Shown here: positions 1 through 6,626 of the stretch, piece by piece
Position numbering within the stretch: position 1 is the first letter of the stretch
How the letters are laid out: every line of letters begins with the position of its first letter
Assembly: GCA_025456165.1 (NCBI GenBank)
Contig: JALOLI010000015.1
Coordinates: forward strand, 1-11,343
Source of the DNA: Acidimicrobiia bacterium
GTDB lineage: Bacteria > Actinomycetota > Acidimicrobiia > UBA5794 > UBA11373
Length of the DNA: 11,343 nt
Direction of reading: 5' to 3'
The notes under the pieces: model-generated
What the model was told of the DNA's origin: nothing
Databases searched by the model: none
The model's input: the letters and a program-made list of their open reading frames with translations, nothing else
Position numbers and translations under genes: made by a program

Positions 1-1230
1 CTGACGGCGGGCCCGGCGCCGCCGCCACCAGGCGCGCCCGCACGCCTCGGCGGCCAGCGGTCCCAGTCCCTCGAACCACGCGGCGACCCGCCGCCCGGCC
101 TCCTCGGAGGCTGTGGGCCCATGGGCCCACAGCTCCGGGCGGTCCCCCAGCAGGCGGGTGCCCGCCGGCTGCGCCTCCCACACGGCCGCGACGGTGCGCG
201 CCGCCAGGCTGCAGCGCCGCACCACCACCGCCGCCAGCGCGCCGGGAGCCTCGCCGGCCAGATCCGCGAGGCGCCCGCCCTGCAGCGCCCCGGCGAGGTC
301 CGCCGCCACCGTGCGGTAGCCACCGTCCACGGCGTCGGAGAGCGCCAGGGCGGCCACCGCCTCGTCCACCAGGCCGGCCCGCACCGCATCCAGGCCGCTT
401 CGCACCTGGCGCAGGGCGGCTCCCGCCACGCCGGCGACCGCCCGGCGCCGGGCCAACGGATCGGCGAGCGCCTCCAGTTCCTTGCGCACCCCGCTGACCC
501 ACTCCGGCGGCAGTCCTCCCGTCTCCGGGAGAATGGGGCCTTCGGCCACCCCGATCACAGCCCTCGCCCCGGGGTCGGCCAGCACTCCCCGCGCCACCAG
601 CCGGCGGGTGAAGTCGTCCTCGAGCAGTCGCTGGATATCCGGCGCGGCCGGGAGCCGGTTGAGCACGAAGAGCGCCGGCAAGGATCGCCGGGCGGCCAGG
701 TCGATCAGCTCCCAGCCGGAGGCGTCGGCGTAGCGGATGCCGCTGGCCACGAACATGCAGGCATCGGCCGCTTCGAGGACGGCGATCGCGGCCGGCCGGC
801 CGTCCTCCCCGGCAATCGCCGGAGGGGGCGTGTCGACCAGGATCAGGCCCTCCGGGGGAGCCGGGTCGGACACCAGCCCGCGCCCGGCCAGGAGCGCCGG
901 GAAACCTCCCAGAGTCGGGGGCAGCCCTTCGCCGGTCCAGACGAGAGGAGCCGCAGTGGTGGGCCGGAGCGGGCCCGAAGGGCTGATGCGCCGCCGGGCC
1001 AGCGAGTTGAGCAGGGTGGACTTGCCGCTGCCCGAGCCCCCGACGACGGCCACCACCAGCGCGCTGTCGGGGTCGAGCAGGCGAGGCACGAGGTAGTCGC
1101 GGATCCGGGAGCGCAGGTCCCTCCGGCCGGCATCGGCACCGCTGTGGTTCAGGCGGAAGGAGCCCAGGGCCTCGGCGACGCCCCGCAGCGCGGGGATCGT
1201 ACCGTCGAGGTCCTCGCCTGGGAACGCCAT
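1..1230 (-). CDS. Dynamin-like P-loop GTPase, N-terminal part (runs off left edge)
   Basis: Reading the minus strand from the ATG at 1230 gives 410 codons without a stop to base 1, so the C-terminus lies outside the window. Residues 64-72 are a clear G1/Walker A loop (GGSGSGKST, Lys70). An RPTT at 89-92 fits the G2/switch I element of dynamin-like GTPases. The hydrophobic strand ending LILVD, followed by TPPP (Asp133), stands where G3 (DxxG) belongs, and LFVLNRLP (Asn191) stands where G4 (NKxD) belongs. Both deviate from the Ras-type consensus in the manner of actinobacterial YfjP/dynamin-like GTPases. The rest is Ala/Arg/Leu-rich, probably helical, ending in a basic WWRRRR stretch. No Shine-Dalgarno precedes the ATG; a GTG five codons upstream is an alternative. 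A role in membrane or division processes is family-level inference. An ATPase is the alternative reading, but RPTT plus NRLP favour a GTPase. Confidence 0.8.
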   Translation of the reverse strand, partial: MAFPGEDLDGTIPALRGVAEALGSFRLNHSGADAGRRDLRSRIRDYLVPRLLDPDSALVVAVVGGSGSGKSTLLNSLARRRISPSGPLRPTTAAPLVWTGEGLPPTLGGFPALLAGRGLVSDPAPPEGLILVDTPPPAIAGEDGRPAAIAVLEAADACMFVASGIRYADASGWELIDLAARRSLPALFVLNRLPAAPDIQRLLEDDFTRRLVARGVLADPGARAVIGVAEGPILPETGGLPPEWVSGVRKELEALADPLARRRAVAGVAGAALRQVRSGLDAVRAGLVDEAVAALALSDAVDGGYRTVAADLAGALQGGRLADLAGEAPGALAAVVVRRCSLAARTVAAVWEAQPAGTRLLGDRPELWAHGPTASEEAGRRVAAWFEGLGPLAAEACGRAWWRRRRARRQ

Positions 1231-1480
1231 GGGAACAGATTGTGGCACAGACCAGGCACCGCGTCCCCCGGGACCACCCTCGACGCCCGGACGGAGATAC
1301 CCGGCGGCGGCTTGGACAAGCCTTAACCTCCTCTGGACGAACCCATAGGCCATCGAGCGCGATGCTTGACGACGTGTCGCCGCGGCACCGTTGATTGCCG
1401 CCAGCGGCGCTGCCGGCCCGAGCCGGCCGACCCAGGGACCGGGTTCGCCGCCGGGCGGACAGCGAGGGGACAGGGACCGA
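1231..1480. promoter_or_regulatory. Divergent intergenic region between GTPase and HD-GYP genes
   Basis: This is the largest gene-free stretch, about 250 bp, and both flanking genes read outward from it. It holds an inverted repeat at 1309-1322 (GGCTTG, GA spacer, CAAGCC) and the AT-richer patch CCTTAACCTC just after it. The TTG at 1391 could extend the HD-GYP frame by 30 residues, but that extension is Gly/Pro-rich low complexity and lacks a ribosome binding site. I see no RNA gene here. Confidence 0.5.
1366..1394 (+). promoter_or_regulatory. Candidate sigma70-type promoter for the HD-GYP gene
   Basis: TTGACG at 1366-1371 is followed after 17 bp by TTGATT at 1389-1394, a fair -35 and a weaker -10 match. 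The transcript would start near 1401, giving a leader of about 80 nt before the ATG at 1481. This rests on consensus matching alone. Confidence 0.3.
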
Positions 1481-2158
1481 ATGAGGAGAGAACGGGCGGT
1501 CGCCGAGGCGGTCACCCGCAAGTTCGCCGAAGTCATCCGCCTGCGCGACGAGTCGCTGGCGGACCACCTTCACCGCACGGCCGAAGTGGCCTGCGCCGTC
1601 GGCGCGCAGTTGGGTGCCGACATGGACACCCTCGACCTCCTCTACACGGCCGGCTTCCTACACGATGTGGGCAAGCTGGCCATCTCCGAAGCCATCCTAT
1701 GGAAGCCGTCCGGGCTGACCCGGGCCGAGTGGCGGGTGGTGCGAGCCCACCCCGAGGAGGGTCACCGCCTGGTTGCCGACATCATGGAGCGGGAGGTGGC
1801 TTCGGCCGTGCTGAACCACCACGAGCGCATGGACGGCGAGGGCTACCCGCGAGGCCTGGACGGGCGCACCCTGCCCCTGGTGGCCCGCATCGTGCAGGTG
1901 GCCGACGCCTTCGACGCCATGACCAACCACCGCCCCTACCGCCCAGCGCTGCCGAGCCCCACAGCCGTGGAAGAGGTGCGGCGGTGCGCCGGCAGCCAGT
2001 TCGATCCCGAGGTAGCGGACGCCCTGGCGCAGATCTTCGACGGCCACTTCGACCGCCGCCCGCCGGAGGAGCGGCGTCACTACCCCCAGTTCCTGCAGCC
2101 GGCGATCGGCGACGAGACGCTGCCGTCGCTCGTCAAGCTCCGGGATCGATCAGCCTGA
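1481..2158 (+). CDS. Stand-alone HD-GYP domain phosphodiesterase
   Basis: A 225-residue protein that is almost entirely one HD-GYP domain, the family that hydrolyses cyclic di-GMP. Likely metal ligands by position are His29, His61-Asp62 (HDVGK), His90, His113-His114 (HHE) and Asp142 (VADAFDAM); their spacing fits characterised HD-GYP enzymes. The signature HHERMDGEGYP spans 113-123, so the GYP part is intact. The position of the extra Glu seen in trinuclear members appears to be Ser25, suggesting a binuclear site (inference). There is no receiver, PAS, GAF or membrane segment, so this is a cytosolic enzyme with no built-in sensor. I chose the ATG at 1481 because GAGGGG lies at 1464-1469 and family similarity starts shortly after it; the TTG at 1391 adds only low complexity. 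Its 3' end overlaps the convergent response regulator gene by 26 bp. Activity on c-di-GMP rather than another cyclic nucleotide is unproven. Confidence 0.9.
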   Translation: MRRERAVAEAVTRKFAEVIRLRDESLADHLHRTAEVACAVGAQLGADMDTLDLLYTAGFLHDVGKLAISEAILWKPSGLTRAEWRVVRAHPEEGHRLVADIMEREVASAVLNHHERMDGEGYPRGLDGRTLPLVARIVQVADAFDAMTNHRPYRPALPSPTAVEEVRRCAGSQFDPEVADALAQIFDGHFDRRPPEERRHYPQFLQPAIGDETLPSLVKLRDRSA

Positions 2159-2828
2159 TCCCCACCCCCCGCACCGTGTGCAGGTAGCGAGGCGCCGTCC
2201 CGGATTCGCCCAGCTTCTGGCGCAGCCACGACAGGTGGACGTCGAGGGTCTTGTCGGGCCCGCCCAGAGGCTGATCCCACACTTCGGCGAGCAGTTCCCG
2301 CCGAGTGGCCACCCGGCCGCGACGGCGGGCCAGGGCATGCAACAGGTCGAACTCCTTGCGGGACAACTCGAGGGCCCGGTTGCCGAGGCGGGCCTCCCGT
2401 CGCGCCGGGTCGACGACGAGGCGGCCCACGCGCACCGGCTCCTCGGCTCCTTCGGCCCGGCTGCGCCGGCGCACCGCCCGCACCCGCGCCGCCACCTCCC
2501 GGGCGGAGGGCCGCCCGGCGACCGCGTCGTCGGCCCCGGCGTCGAGCACCACCGCCACCTCGCCCGGGGCCGCACCGAGTACGACGATGGGGAAGTCGCC
2601 CACCGCCCGCACCATGCCCAGGAACTGCCGGGTCGTCAGGTCGGGCAGGGGCACCGCCACCACCATGGCGTCGCAGGGCTCCTGCAGCGCCTGCTCCACC
2701 CCCGCCAGACCGGCCGCTGTGCCGGAGGCTCCCAGCCCTTCGGCGGACAGGCCTTCCACCAGGCGGCGCCGGGCGGCGTGGTCGGCATCCACCACCACCA
2801 CGCTGCAGGGGTAGGTCGGTCCCAGCAT
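2133..2828 (-). CDS. OmpR/PhoB-family response regulator with degenerate receiver
   Basis: This 231-residue protein has a receiver-like fold (about 8-122) and a C-terminal winged-helix DNA-binding domain (about 131-228). The DNA-binding half is typical: LSRKEFDLLHALARRRG at 155-171, a recognition-helix region KTLDVHLSWLRQKL at 193-206 and YLHTVRGVGIRL at 215-226. The receiver keeps the acidic pair (Asp14, Asp16) and GADD (98-101). The phospho-acceptor position is Ala58 (CDAMVVAVPLPD, 52-63), the conserved Thr is Gly85 and the conserved Lys is Gly105, so phosphorylation at the usual site is not possible. No histidine kinase gene is adjacent. It probably binds DNA independently of phosphorylation, by dimerisation or by a ligand (inference). 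GGAAGG directly abuts the ATG at 2828, too close to be a good ribosome binding site, so the start or a leaderless mode is uncertain. Confidence 0.9.
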   Translation of the reverse strand: MLGPTYPCSVVVVDADHAARRRLVEGLSAEGLGASGTAAGLAGVEQALQEPCDAMVVAVPLPDLTTRQFLGMVRAVGDFPIVVLGAAPGEVAVVLDAGADDAVAGRPSAREVAARVRAVRRRSRAEGAEEPVRVGRLVVDPARREARLGNRALELSRKEFDLLHALARRRGRVATRRELLAEVWDQPLGGPDKTLDVHLSWLRQKLGESGTAPRYLHTVRGVGIRLIDPGA

Positions 2829-2841
2829 CCTTCCGCTATCG

Positions 2842-2851
2842 GCAAGCTTGC
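2842..2851. promoter_or_regulatory. Palindrome GCAAGCTTGC between divergent genes
   Basis: A perfect 10-bp palindrome lies 14 bp upstream of the response regulator start and about 110 bp upstream of the divergent lipoprotein start. It is flanked by two CATCCTT heptamers on the + strand (2826-2832 and 2853-2859). It could be an operator used by the regulator or by another protein, but a 10-bp palindrome can also arise by chance. Confidence 0.25.
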
Positions 2852-2893
2852 GCCATCCTTTAGCCGGACTTGAGCGGCGCTTGGGATCGGCCG

Positions 2894-2920
2894 GGAACCC
2901 GGCGGGCCACCTCCGCCGTC
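2894..2920 (+). promoter_or_regulatory. Candidate ECF-sigma-type promoter of the SIMPL lipoprotein gene
   Basis: GGAACC at 2894-2899 and CGTC at 2917-2920 are separated by 17 bp, the general layout of extracytoplasmic-function sigma promoters (GGAAC-type -35, CGTC-type -10). The leader would be about 30 nt and end in a strong ribosome binding site. An envelope-stress sigma factor would suit an exported lipoprotein. Short motifs of this kind are common in GC-rich DNA. Confidence 0.3.
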
Positions 2921-2958
2921 GAAAGAGAGAACCAACCCGACATGGAGGAAGCAGTCAC

Positions 2959-3690
2959 ATGCGCAAGCTTCTCGCCTTGGTGGCCGCGGGAGCACTGCTC
3001 TTCGCGGCTTGCGGCAGTGGAGAGGAGTCTCTCGTGAGCCCCGCCGGCGCCGACGGCAGCATCACCAGCGGCATCAACGTCAGCGGCCAGGGCAAGGTCA
3101 CCGGCAAGCCGGACACCCTGACCGTCAACCTCGGCATCTCCTTGCTGCGGCCCTCCGTGGATGCCGCCACGGCCGATGCCGCCGCCCTGGCCGCCGCCAT
3201 CATCAACGCCCTCAAGGGGGCCGGCGTGGCCGAGGCCGACATCCAGACGGCCAACTACAGCATCTACCCCGAGTACGACTGGAGCGGAGAGCAGCAGCGC
3301 CTGCTCGGCTACCGGGTCTCGAACGAGGTCCGGGTCAAGATCCGCAGCCTGGAGACGGCCGGGGCGACCATCGACGCCGCCACCGCTGCCGGGGGCGACG
3401 CCACCGTGGTGAACAACCTCGCCTTCAGCATCGAGGACAACGCCGAGCTGCTGCAGATGGCCCGCACCGCGGCCTGGGGCGACGCCGAAGGCAAGGCCCG
3501 TCAGCTGGCCCAGCTGGCCGGCCTGGAGCTGGGCTCGGCCATCTCCATCACCGAGTCCATCAGCTACGAGACCCCGCCGATCTACTACGAGCGGGCCATG
3601 GCTGCGGCCGAAGACGGCGCCGCCACCCCGATCGAGTCGGGCACCCAGGACGTCATCGTCAACATCCAGGTGACCTTCCGCATCGGCTAG
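2959..3690 (+). CDS. SIMPL (DUF541) domain lipoprotein
   Basis: A 243-residue exported lipoprotein. Residues 1-18 are a lipoprotein signal peptide (MRKLL, hydrophobic core, LFAAC) with the lipidated Cys18. A short linker leads to the SIMPL/DUF541 domain from about residue 38: ISGINVSGQGKV-like start, PDTLTVNLGIS, a helical Ala-rich segment, IQTANYSIYPEY, GYRVSNEVRVKI and a final strand VIVNIQVTFRI. This matches the family of periplasmic or cell-surface SIMPL proteins such as YggE in length and layout. The biochemical role of the family is poorly defined; links to oxidative or envelope stress are known for some members. GGAGGAAG at 2944-2951, 7 nt before the ATG, fixes the start. It is a single-gene unit, divergent from the response regulator and only 10 bp from the convergent nuclease gene. 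Confidence 0.9.
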   Translation: MRKLLALVAAGALLFAACGSGEESLVSPAGADGSITSGINVSGQGKVTGKPDTLTVNLGISLLRPSVDAATADAAALAAAIINALKGAGVAEADIQTANYSIYPEYDWSGEQQRLLGYRVSNEVRVKIRSLETAGATIDAATAAGGDATVVNNLAFSIEDNAELLQMARTAAWGDAEGKARQLAQLAGLELGSAISITESISYETPPIYYERAMAAAEDGAATPIESGTQDVIVNIQVTFRIG

Positions 3691-3700
3691 TAGCAACCCG

Positions 3701-4534
3701 TCAGCCGTCGAGGAGGGCCGTGGCAGCACGGCCCTCCTCGCATTCGTCCAGCAGCGGGCACCAGCGGCACCACGGGCCGGCCGCCCGCTCCAGGTGGCCG
3801 CCGGAGGCGAAGGCCCGGCGCAGCAGGTTCACCACCTGGGCTGCCTCCGCCGCCGTGGCCTGCACTCCCGCCCGGGTGGGCACCTCATCGACCCGCTCCC
3901 CGGAGGAGAGCGACACCGCCTCGACCCGCCCCGGCAGATCGCCGCGCTCCAGGGCCCACAAGAGGGCGTAGAAGCTCAGCTGCGGGCCCGGATCGCCCAG
4001 GGCGCCGGTCTTCCAATCCGTCAAACGGGTCCCGGCCTCGCCGTCGTCGAAGACGGCGTCGACCTTGCCCCGCAGCGTCACCCCTTCGGCCGGCTCCGCC
4101 TCCAGGGACACCTCGGCCCCGGCGAAGCCTTGCAGCCCCAGCCGGCAGAAGCGCTGGTAGAGCGACGCCACCTCCTGGATGACCCCCGCCAGTTCGCGAG
4201 GGCGCAGGCGCAGGGCGCTCAACTTCGGGTTCAACGCGGTGCCGATCTCCTCCCGGCAGGCGCCGGCGAAGCCGGCTTCGGGAATCGGACCCGAGGTGAG
4301 GTGCCGGGCGAAGATGCGGTGCGCCAGGCTCCCCGAGAAAGCGGGCCGAGACTCCGGGCCGTAGAAGCCGCGCAGCCGGCCCAGGGCCTGCTCCGGGCAT
4401 TGCCGGAAGGTCACGAAGGTGGACCCGGATACGACGACGGCGTCCCCCGGCTCGACGGGTGGAAAGGTCAGCGGCGGCTCGAGTGGCACGGGGCGATGGT
4501 ATCCCCCGCGGCCGGAGATAAGGGGGCGGCTCAC
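3701..4534 (-). CDS. PD-(D/E)XK nuclease, RecB/Cas4-like, probable Fe-S protein
   Basis: A 277-residue protein with the core of the PD-(D/E)XK superfamily as in RecB, AddB and Cas4 nucleases. Visible motifs in order: SLAHRIFARHL (69-79, His72), GKVDAVFDD with catalytic Asp159, LTDWKTG with Asp173 and Lys175, and the helix QLSFY (Gln185, Tyr189) typical of RecB-like nucleases. Cys46 (FRQCPEQ) plus Cys256, Cys259 and Cys265 (WCRWCPLLDEC) match the one-plus-three layout that holds a 4Fe-4S cluster in AddB and Cas4. A DNA repair or processing nuclease is therefore likely. No helicase, CRISPR or other repair gene is adjacent, so the partner is unknown. The start is uncertain: GTG at 4534 gives the longest form; GTG at 4489 sits 6 nt after TACCAT (4501-4496), a candidate leaderless start. 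The 3' end forms a perfect hairpin. Confidence 0.85.
   Translation of the reverse strand: MSRPLISGRGGYHRPVPLEPPLTFPPVEPGDAVVVSGSTFVTFRQCPEQALGRLRGFYGPESRPAFSGSLAHRIFARHLTSGPIPEAGFAGACREEIGTALNPKLSALRLRPRELAGVIQEVASLYQRFCRLGLQGFAGAEVSLEAEPAEGVTLRGKVDAVFDDGEAGTRLTDWKTGALGDPGPQLSFYALLWALERGDLPGRVEAVSLSSGERVDEVPTRAGVQATAAEAAQVVNLLRRAFASGGHLERAAGPWCRWCPLLDECEEGRAATALLDG
3709..3740. terminator. Perfect 14-bp hairpin in the 3' end of the nuclease gene
   Basis: CGAGGAGGGCCGTG (3709-3722) and CACGGCCCTCCTCG (3727-3740) are exact inverse complements around a GCAG loop. The hairpin starts 18 nt after the SIMPL stop codon, the right place for its terminator, yet it lies inside the last codons of the nuclease on the other strand. 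No T-tract follows on either strand, so it would act as a GC-rich I-shaped or Rho-assisted terminator or RNA stabiliser. Confidence 0.45.
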
Positions 4535-4540
4535 TAAACT
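4535..4540 (+). promoter_or_regulatory. Candidate -10 element (TAAACT) for the VanW gene
   Basis: TAAACT fits the TANNNT -10 consensus of actinobacteria and lies 26 bp before the GTG at 4567, predicting a leader of about 20 nt that contains GAGAG at 4553-4557. No clear -35 is visible. The element sits directly next to the nuclease GTG at 4534 in the short divergent spacer. Confidence 0.3.
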
Positions 4541-4566
4541 TGGGGCTTCGACGAGAGACGGATCCG

Positions 4567-6618
4567 GTGGGCAAGACCCTGTCCCGCGCCAGTCGCATCG
4601 GCATCATCGCCGCCGCCGCCCCCATCGCCCTGGTGGCCTGGGCCTCGGTGGTGTTCGCCCTCGACCGGGTGAGCAACGCCGGAGAGGTGCTGGGCGGGGT
4701 AGCGGTAGGGGGCATCGAGCTCAGCGGGATGTCGGAAGCCCAGGCCCGTTCGGCTCTCCAGGGCCTCGAGAGCGAACTGGCCCGGACCCCCATCGTCTTC
4801 GACGTCCAGGGGACGCGCTTCGAACTGCTGCCCACGGATGTGGGTTTCGACCTGGACGAGGAGGCCTTGCTGGCCGCCGCCCTGCAACACGGACGGGAAG
4901 GCGGCCTGGGCGGCCAGTTCCGCTGGTGGTTCGGCAATCTCGGCGGCCGGGACAGCACCTCCATCGACCTGGCCGGCACCTGGGACCCGGCCGCGCTCGA
5001 GCCCTACCTGGAAACGTGGGAAGCGACCGCCGTCGCCGACCCGCCCTTCGAGGGCGGTATCACCGTCCAGAACGGCAGCGTCGTCCCCCAGGACCCGCGG
5101 CCCGGCACCGGCATCGACCGCGCGGCCACGGTCGCCCTGGTCGACGCCGCCATGCTCGACCTGGGACGGCAGGCCATCGTCGTCCCGACGGCGACGGTGT
5201 CCCCCGTCCTCAGCCTGGCCGAGGTGGGCACTGCGGTGGCCAACGCCGAGAGCCTCATCAGAGGCCAGGTGGTGCTGTCCCGCCTCAACCCCGACGTCCA
5301 GGTGCGCTTCCCGCGCGAGGTGCTGGCCGCCGCCCTCCGAAGCGAGGTCGTCGGGCCCGCCGACGACCCCCAGATCGAGCTGTCCTTCGCCCTCGAACCG
5401 CTGCTCGAGTTCCTCGAGCTGCAGCGCGACGAGATCGAGTTCGAGCCCGTGGACGCCCAGGTGGTCATCCGCCCCGACGACGTCCCCACCATCATCCCCA
5501 GCCGCACCGGGCTGCTGATCGACGAGGAGGCGCTCCCCGGGGCCATCCAGGCGGCAGCCGCCGCCGGCTCCCGGACCGGCCCCTTCCCCTACAAGGAAGG
5601 CGCCCTGCCGGCGTTCTCCACCGAGGACGCCGAGGCCCTGGGCATCGAGAGGCTGCTGTACAAGGCCACCACGTTCTACACCCCCGGGGGCGACGAGAAG
5701 AACCTCAACCGCATCCACAACATCCACCTCATCGCCGACATGGTGAACGGCACCATCGTCATGCCCGGTGAGACCTTCTCGCTGAACGGGCACGTCGGCC
5801 AGCGGACCGAGGAGAAGGGCTTCAGGAAGGCCGGGGCCATCATCGGCGCCGTCATCGACTGCTGCGACAGCCCGGCGAACTGGGGCGGCGGGGTGAGCCA
5901 GTTCACCACCACGATGTACAACGCCGTCTTCTTCTCCGGCCTCGAGGACATCGACCACACCCCGCACACCCTCTACATCTCGCGGTACCCGGAGGGCCGG
6001 GAGGCCACCCTGGGCTGGCCCGACCCCGACCTCAAGTTCCGCAACAACACCGACGCCGCCGTCTACATCCAGTGCGAGTACACCGACGACAGCATCACGG
6101 TGAAGTTCTTCGGGGACAACGGCGGCATCCAGGTGGAGTCCGAACTGTCCGAGCGCCGCCTGATCACCGAGCCGTTTGACTACTTCGACCCCGACCCGAC
6201 AGTCCCGCCCGGCGAGCAGAAGGAGACCTCTGCCGGCTCTCCCGGCTGGACGGTGACCGTCTACCGCATCATCACCTTCCCCGACGGCACCGAGACCACC
6301 GAACAGTGGATGTGGCGCTACCACCCCTGGCCGCGCCGCATATCGGTCAACCCCTGCGAGCTGCCCGAGGACCACCCGGAGTACGACCCCAATGCCGTCT
6401 GCCCGGCGGTGGTGCCCGGCCTGATCGGGCTGAGTTACGACGCCGCCGCCAACGCCCTGGCCGCCCTCGGCCTCGACATCGTCCGCGGCGACGACTACGA
6501 GGTCACCGACCCGGCCCAGGCGGGGTTGGTCATGGCACAGAGCCCGGCGTCCGGCACTCTGCTGGAGGCCGACGGGGACGTCACCGTCCGCATCGGGGTC
6601 CTCGCCGGCGGCGGCTGA
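4567..6618 (+). CDS. Membrane-anchored VanW/YoaR-like protein with PASTA domain
   Basis: A 683-residue envelope protein. Basic residues precede one membrane segment (about 11-31), which places the rest outside the cell. Residues 40-350 hold two repeats like the YoaR-type putative peptidoglycan-binding domain (GGVAVGGIELSGMS start; LLPTDVGFDLDEEALL, later PSRTGLLIDEEAL). The VanW domain spans about 370-482 (FYTPGG, MPGETFSLNGHVGQRT, GGGVSQFTTTMYNAVFFSGL). A basic linker follows, then a C-terminal PASTA repeat at about 615-680 (VPGLIGLSYDAAANALAALGL), a module that binds peptidoglycan or beta-lactams in other proteins. A cell-wall role is likely; VanW has no firmly established activity and this is not evidence of vancomycin resistance. 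I prefer GTG 4567 with GAGAG upstream over the in-frame TTG at 4540. It is convergent with pyruvate kinase, 8 bp apart. Confidence 0.9.
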   Translation: MGKTLSRASRIGIIAAAAPIALVAWASVVFALDRVSNAGEVLGGVAVGGIELSGMSEAQARSALQGLESELARTPIVFDVQGTRFELLPTDVGFDLDEEALLAAALQHGREGGLGGQFRWWFGNLGGRDSTSIDLAGTWDPAALEPYLETWEATAVADPPFEGGITVQNGSVVPQDPRPGTGIDRAATVALVDAAMLDLGRQAIVVPTATVSPVLSLAEVGTAVANAESLIRGQVVLSRLNPDVQVRFPREVLAAALRSEVVGPADDPQIELSFALEPLLEFLELQRDEIEFEPVDAQVVIRPDDVPTIIPSRTGLLIDEEALPGAIQAAAAAGSRTGPFPYKEGALPAFSTEDAEALGIERLLYKATTFYTPGGDEKNLNRIHNIHLIADMVNGTIVMPGETFSLNGHVGQRTEEKGFRKAGAIIGAVIDCCDSPANWGGGVSQFTTTMYNAVFFSGLEDIDHTPHTLYISRYPEGREATLGWPDPDLKFRNNTDAAVYIQCEYTDDSITVKFFGDNGGIQVESELSERRLITEPFDYFDPDPTVPPGEQKETSAGSPGWTVTVYRIITFPDGTETTEQWMWRYHPWPRRISVNPCELPEDHPEYDPNAVCPAVVPGLIGLSYDAAANALAALGLDIVRGDDYEVTDPAQAGLVMAQSPASGTLLEADGDVTVRIGVLAGGG

Positions 6619-6626
6619 GCCGGGCC

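Noticed and set aside
121..1326. 401-codon open frame on the + strand opposite the GTPase
   Set aside because: It is codon-aligned with the minus-strand GTPase, rich in Arg, Gly, Pro and Gln, and shows no domain or ribosome binding site.
1391..1480. 30-residue N-terminal extension of the HD-GYP protein from TTG
   Set aside because: Low-complexity Gly/Pro/Ser sequence with no ribosome binding site; the ATG at 1481 has GAGGGG upstream.
3701..4534. Cas4 of a CRISPR system
   Set aside because: The motif set is similar, but no repeats, spacers or other cas genes are present in the window.
4534..6375. 613-codon open frame on the minus strand opposite the VanW gene
   Set aside because: Composition is Gly/Val/Asp-rich with no recognisable domain. 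The + strand frame has clear YoaR, VanW and PASTA features; long antisense frames are expected at this GC content.
4567..6618. Vancomycin resistance gene
   Set aside because: VanW-domain proteins are widespread in bacteria without van clusters, and no vanHAX or vanRS genes are nearby.
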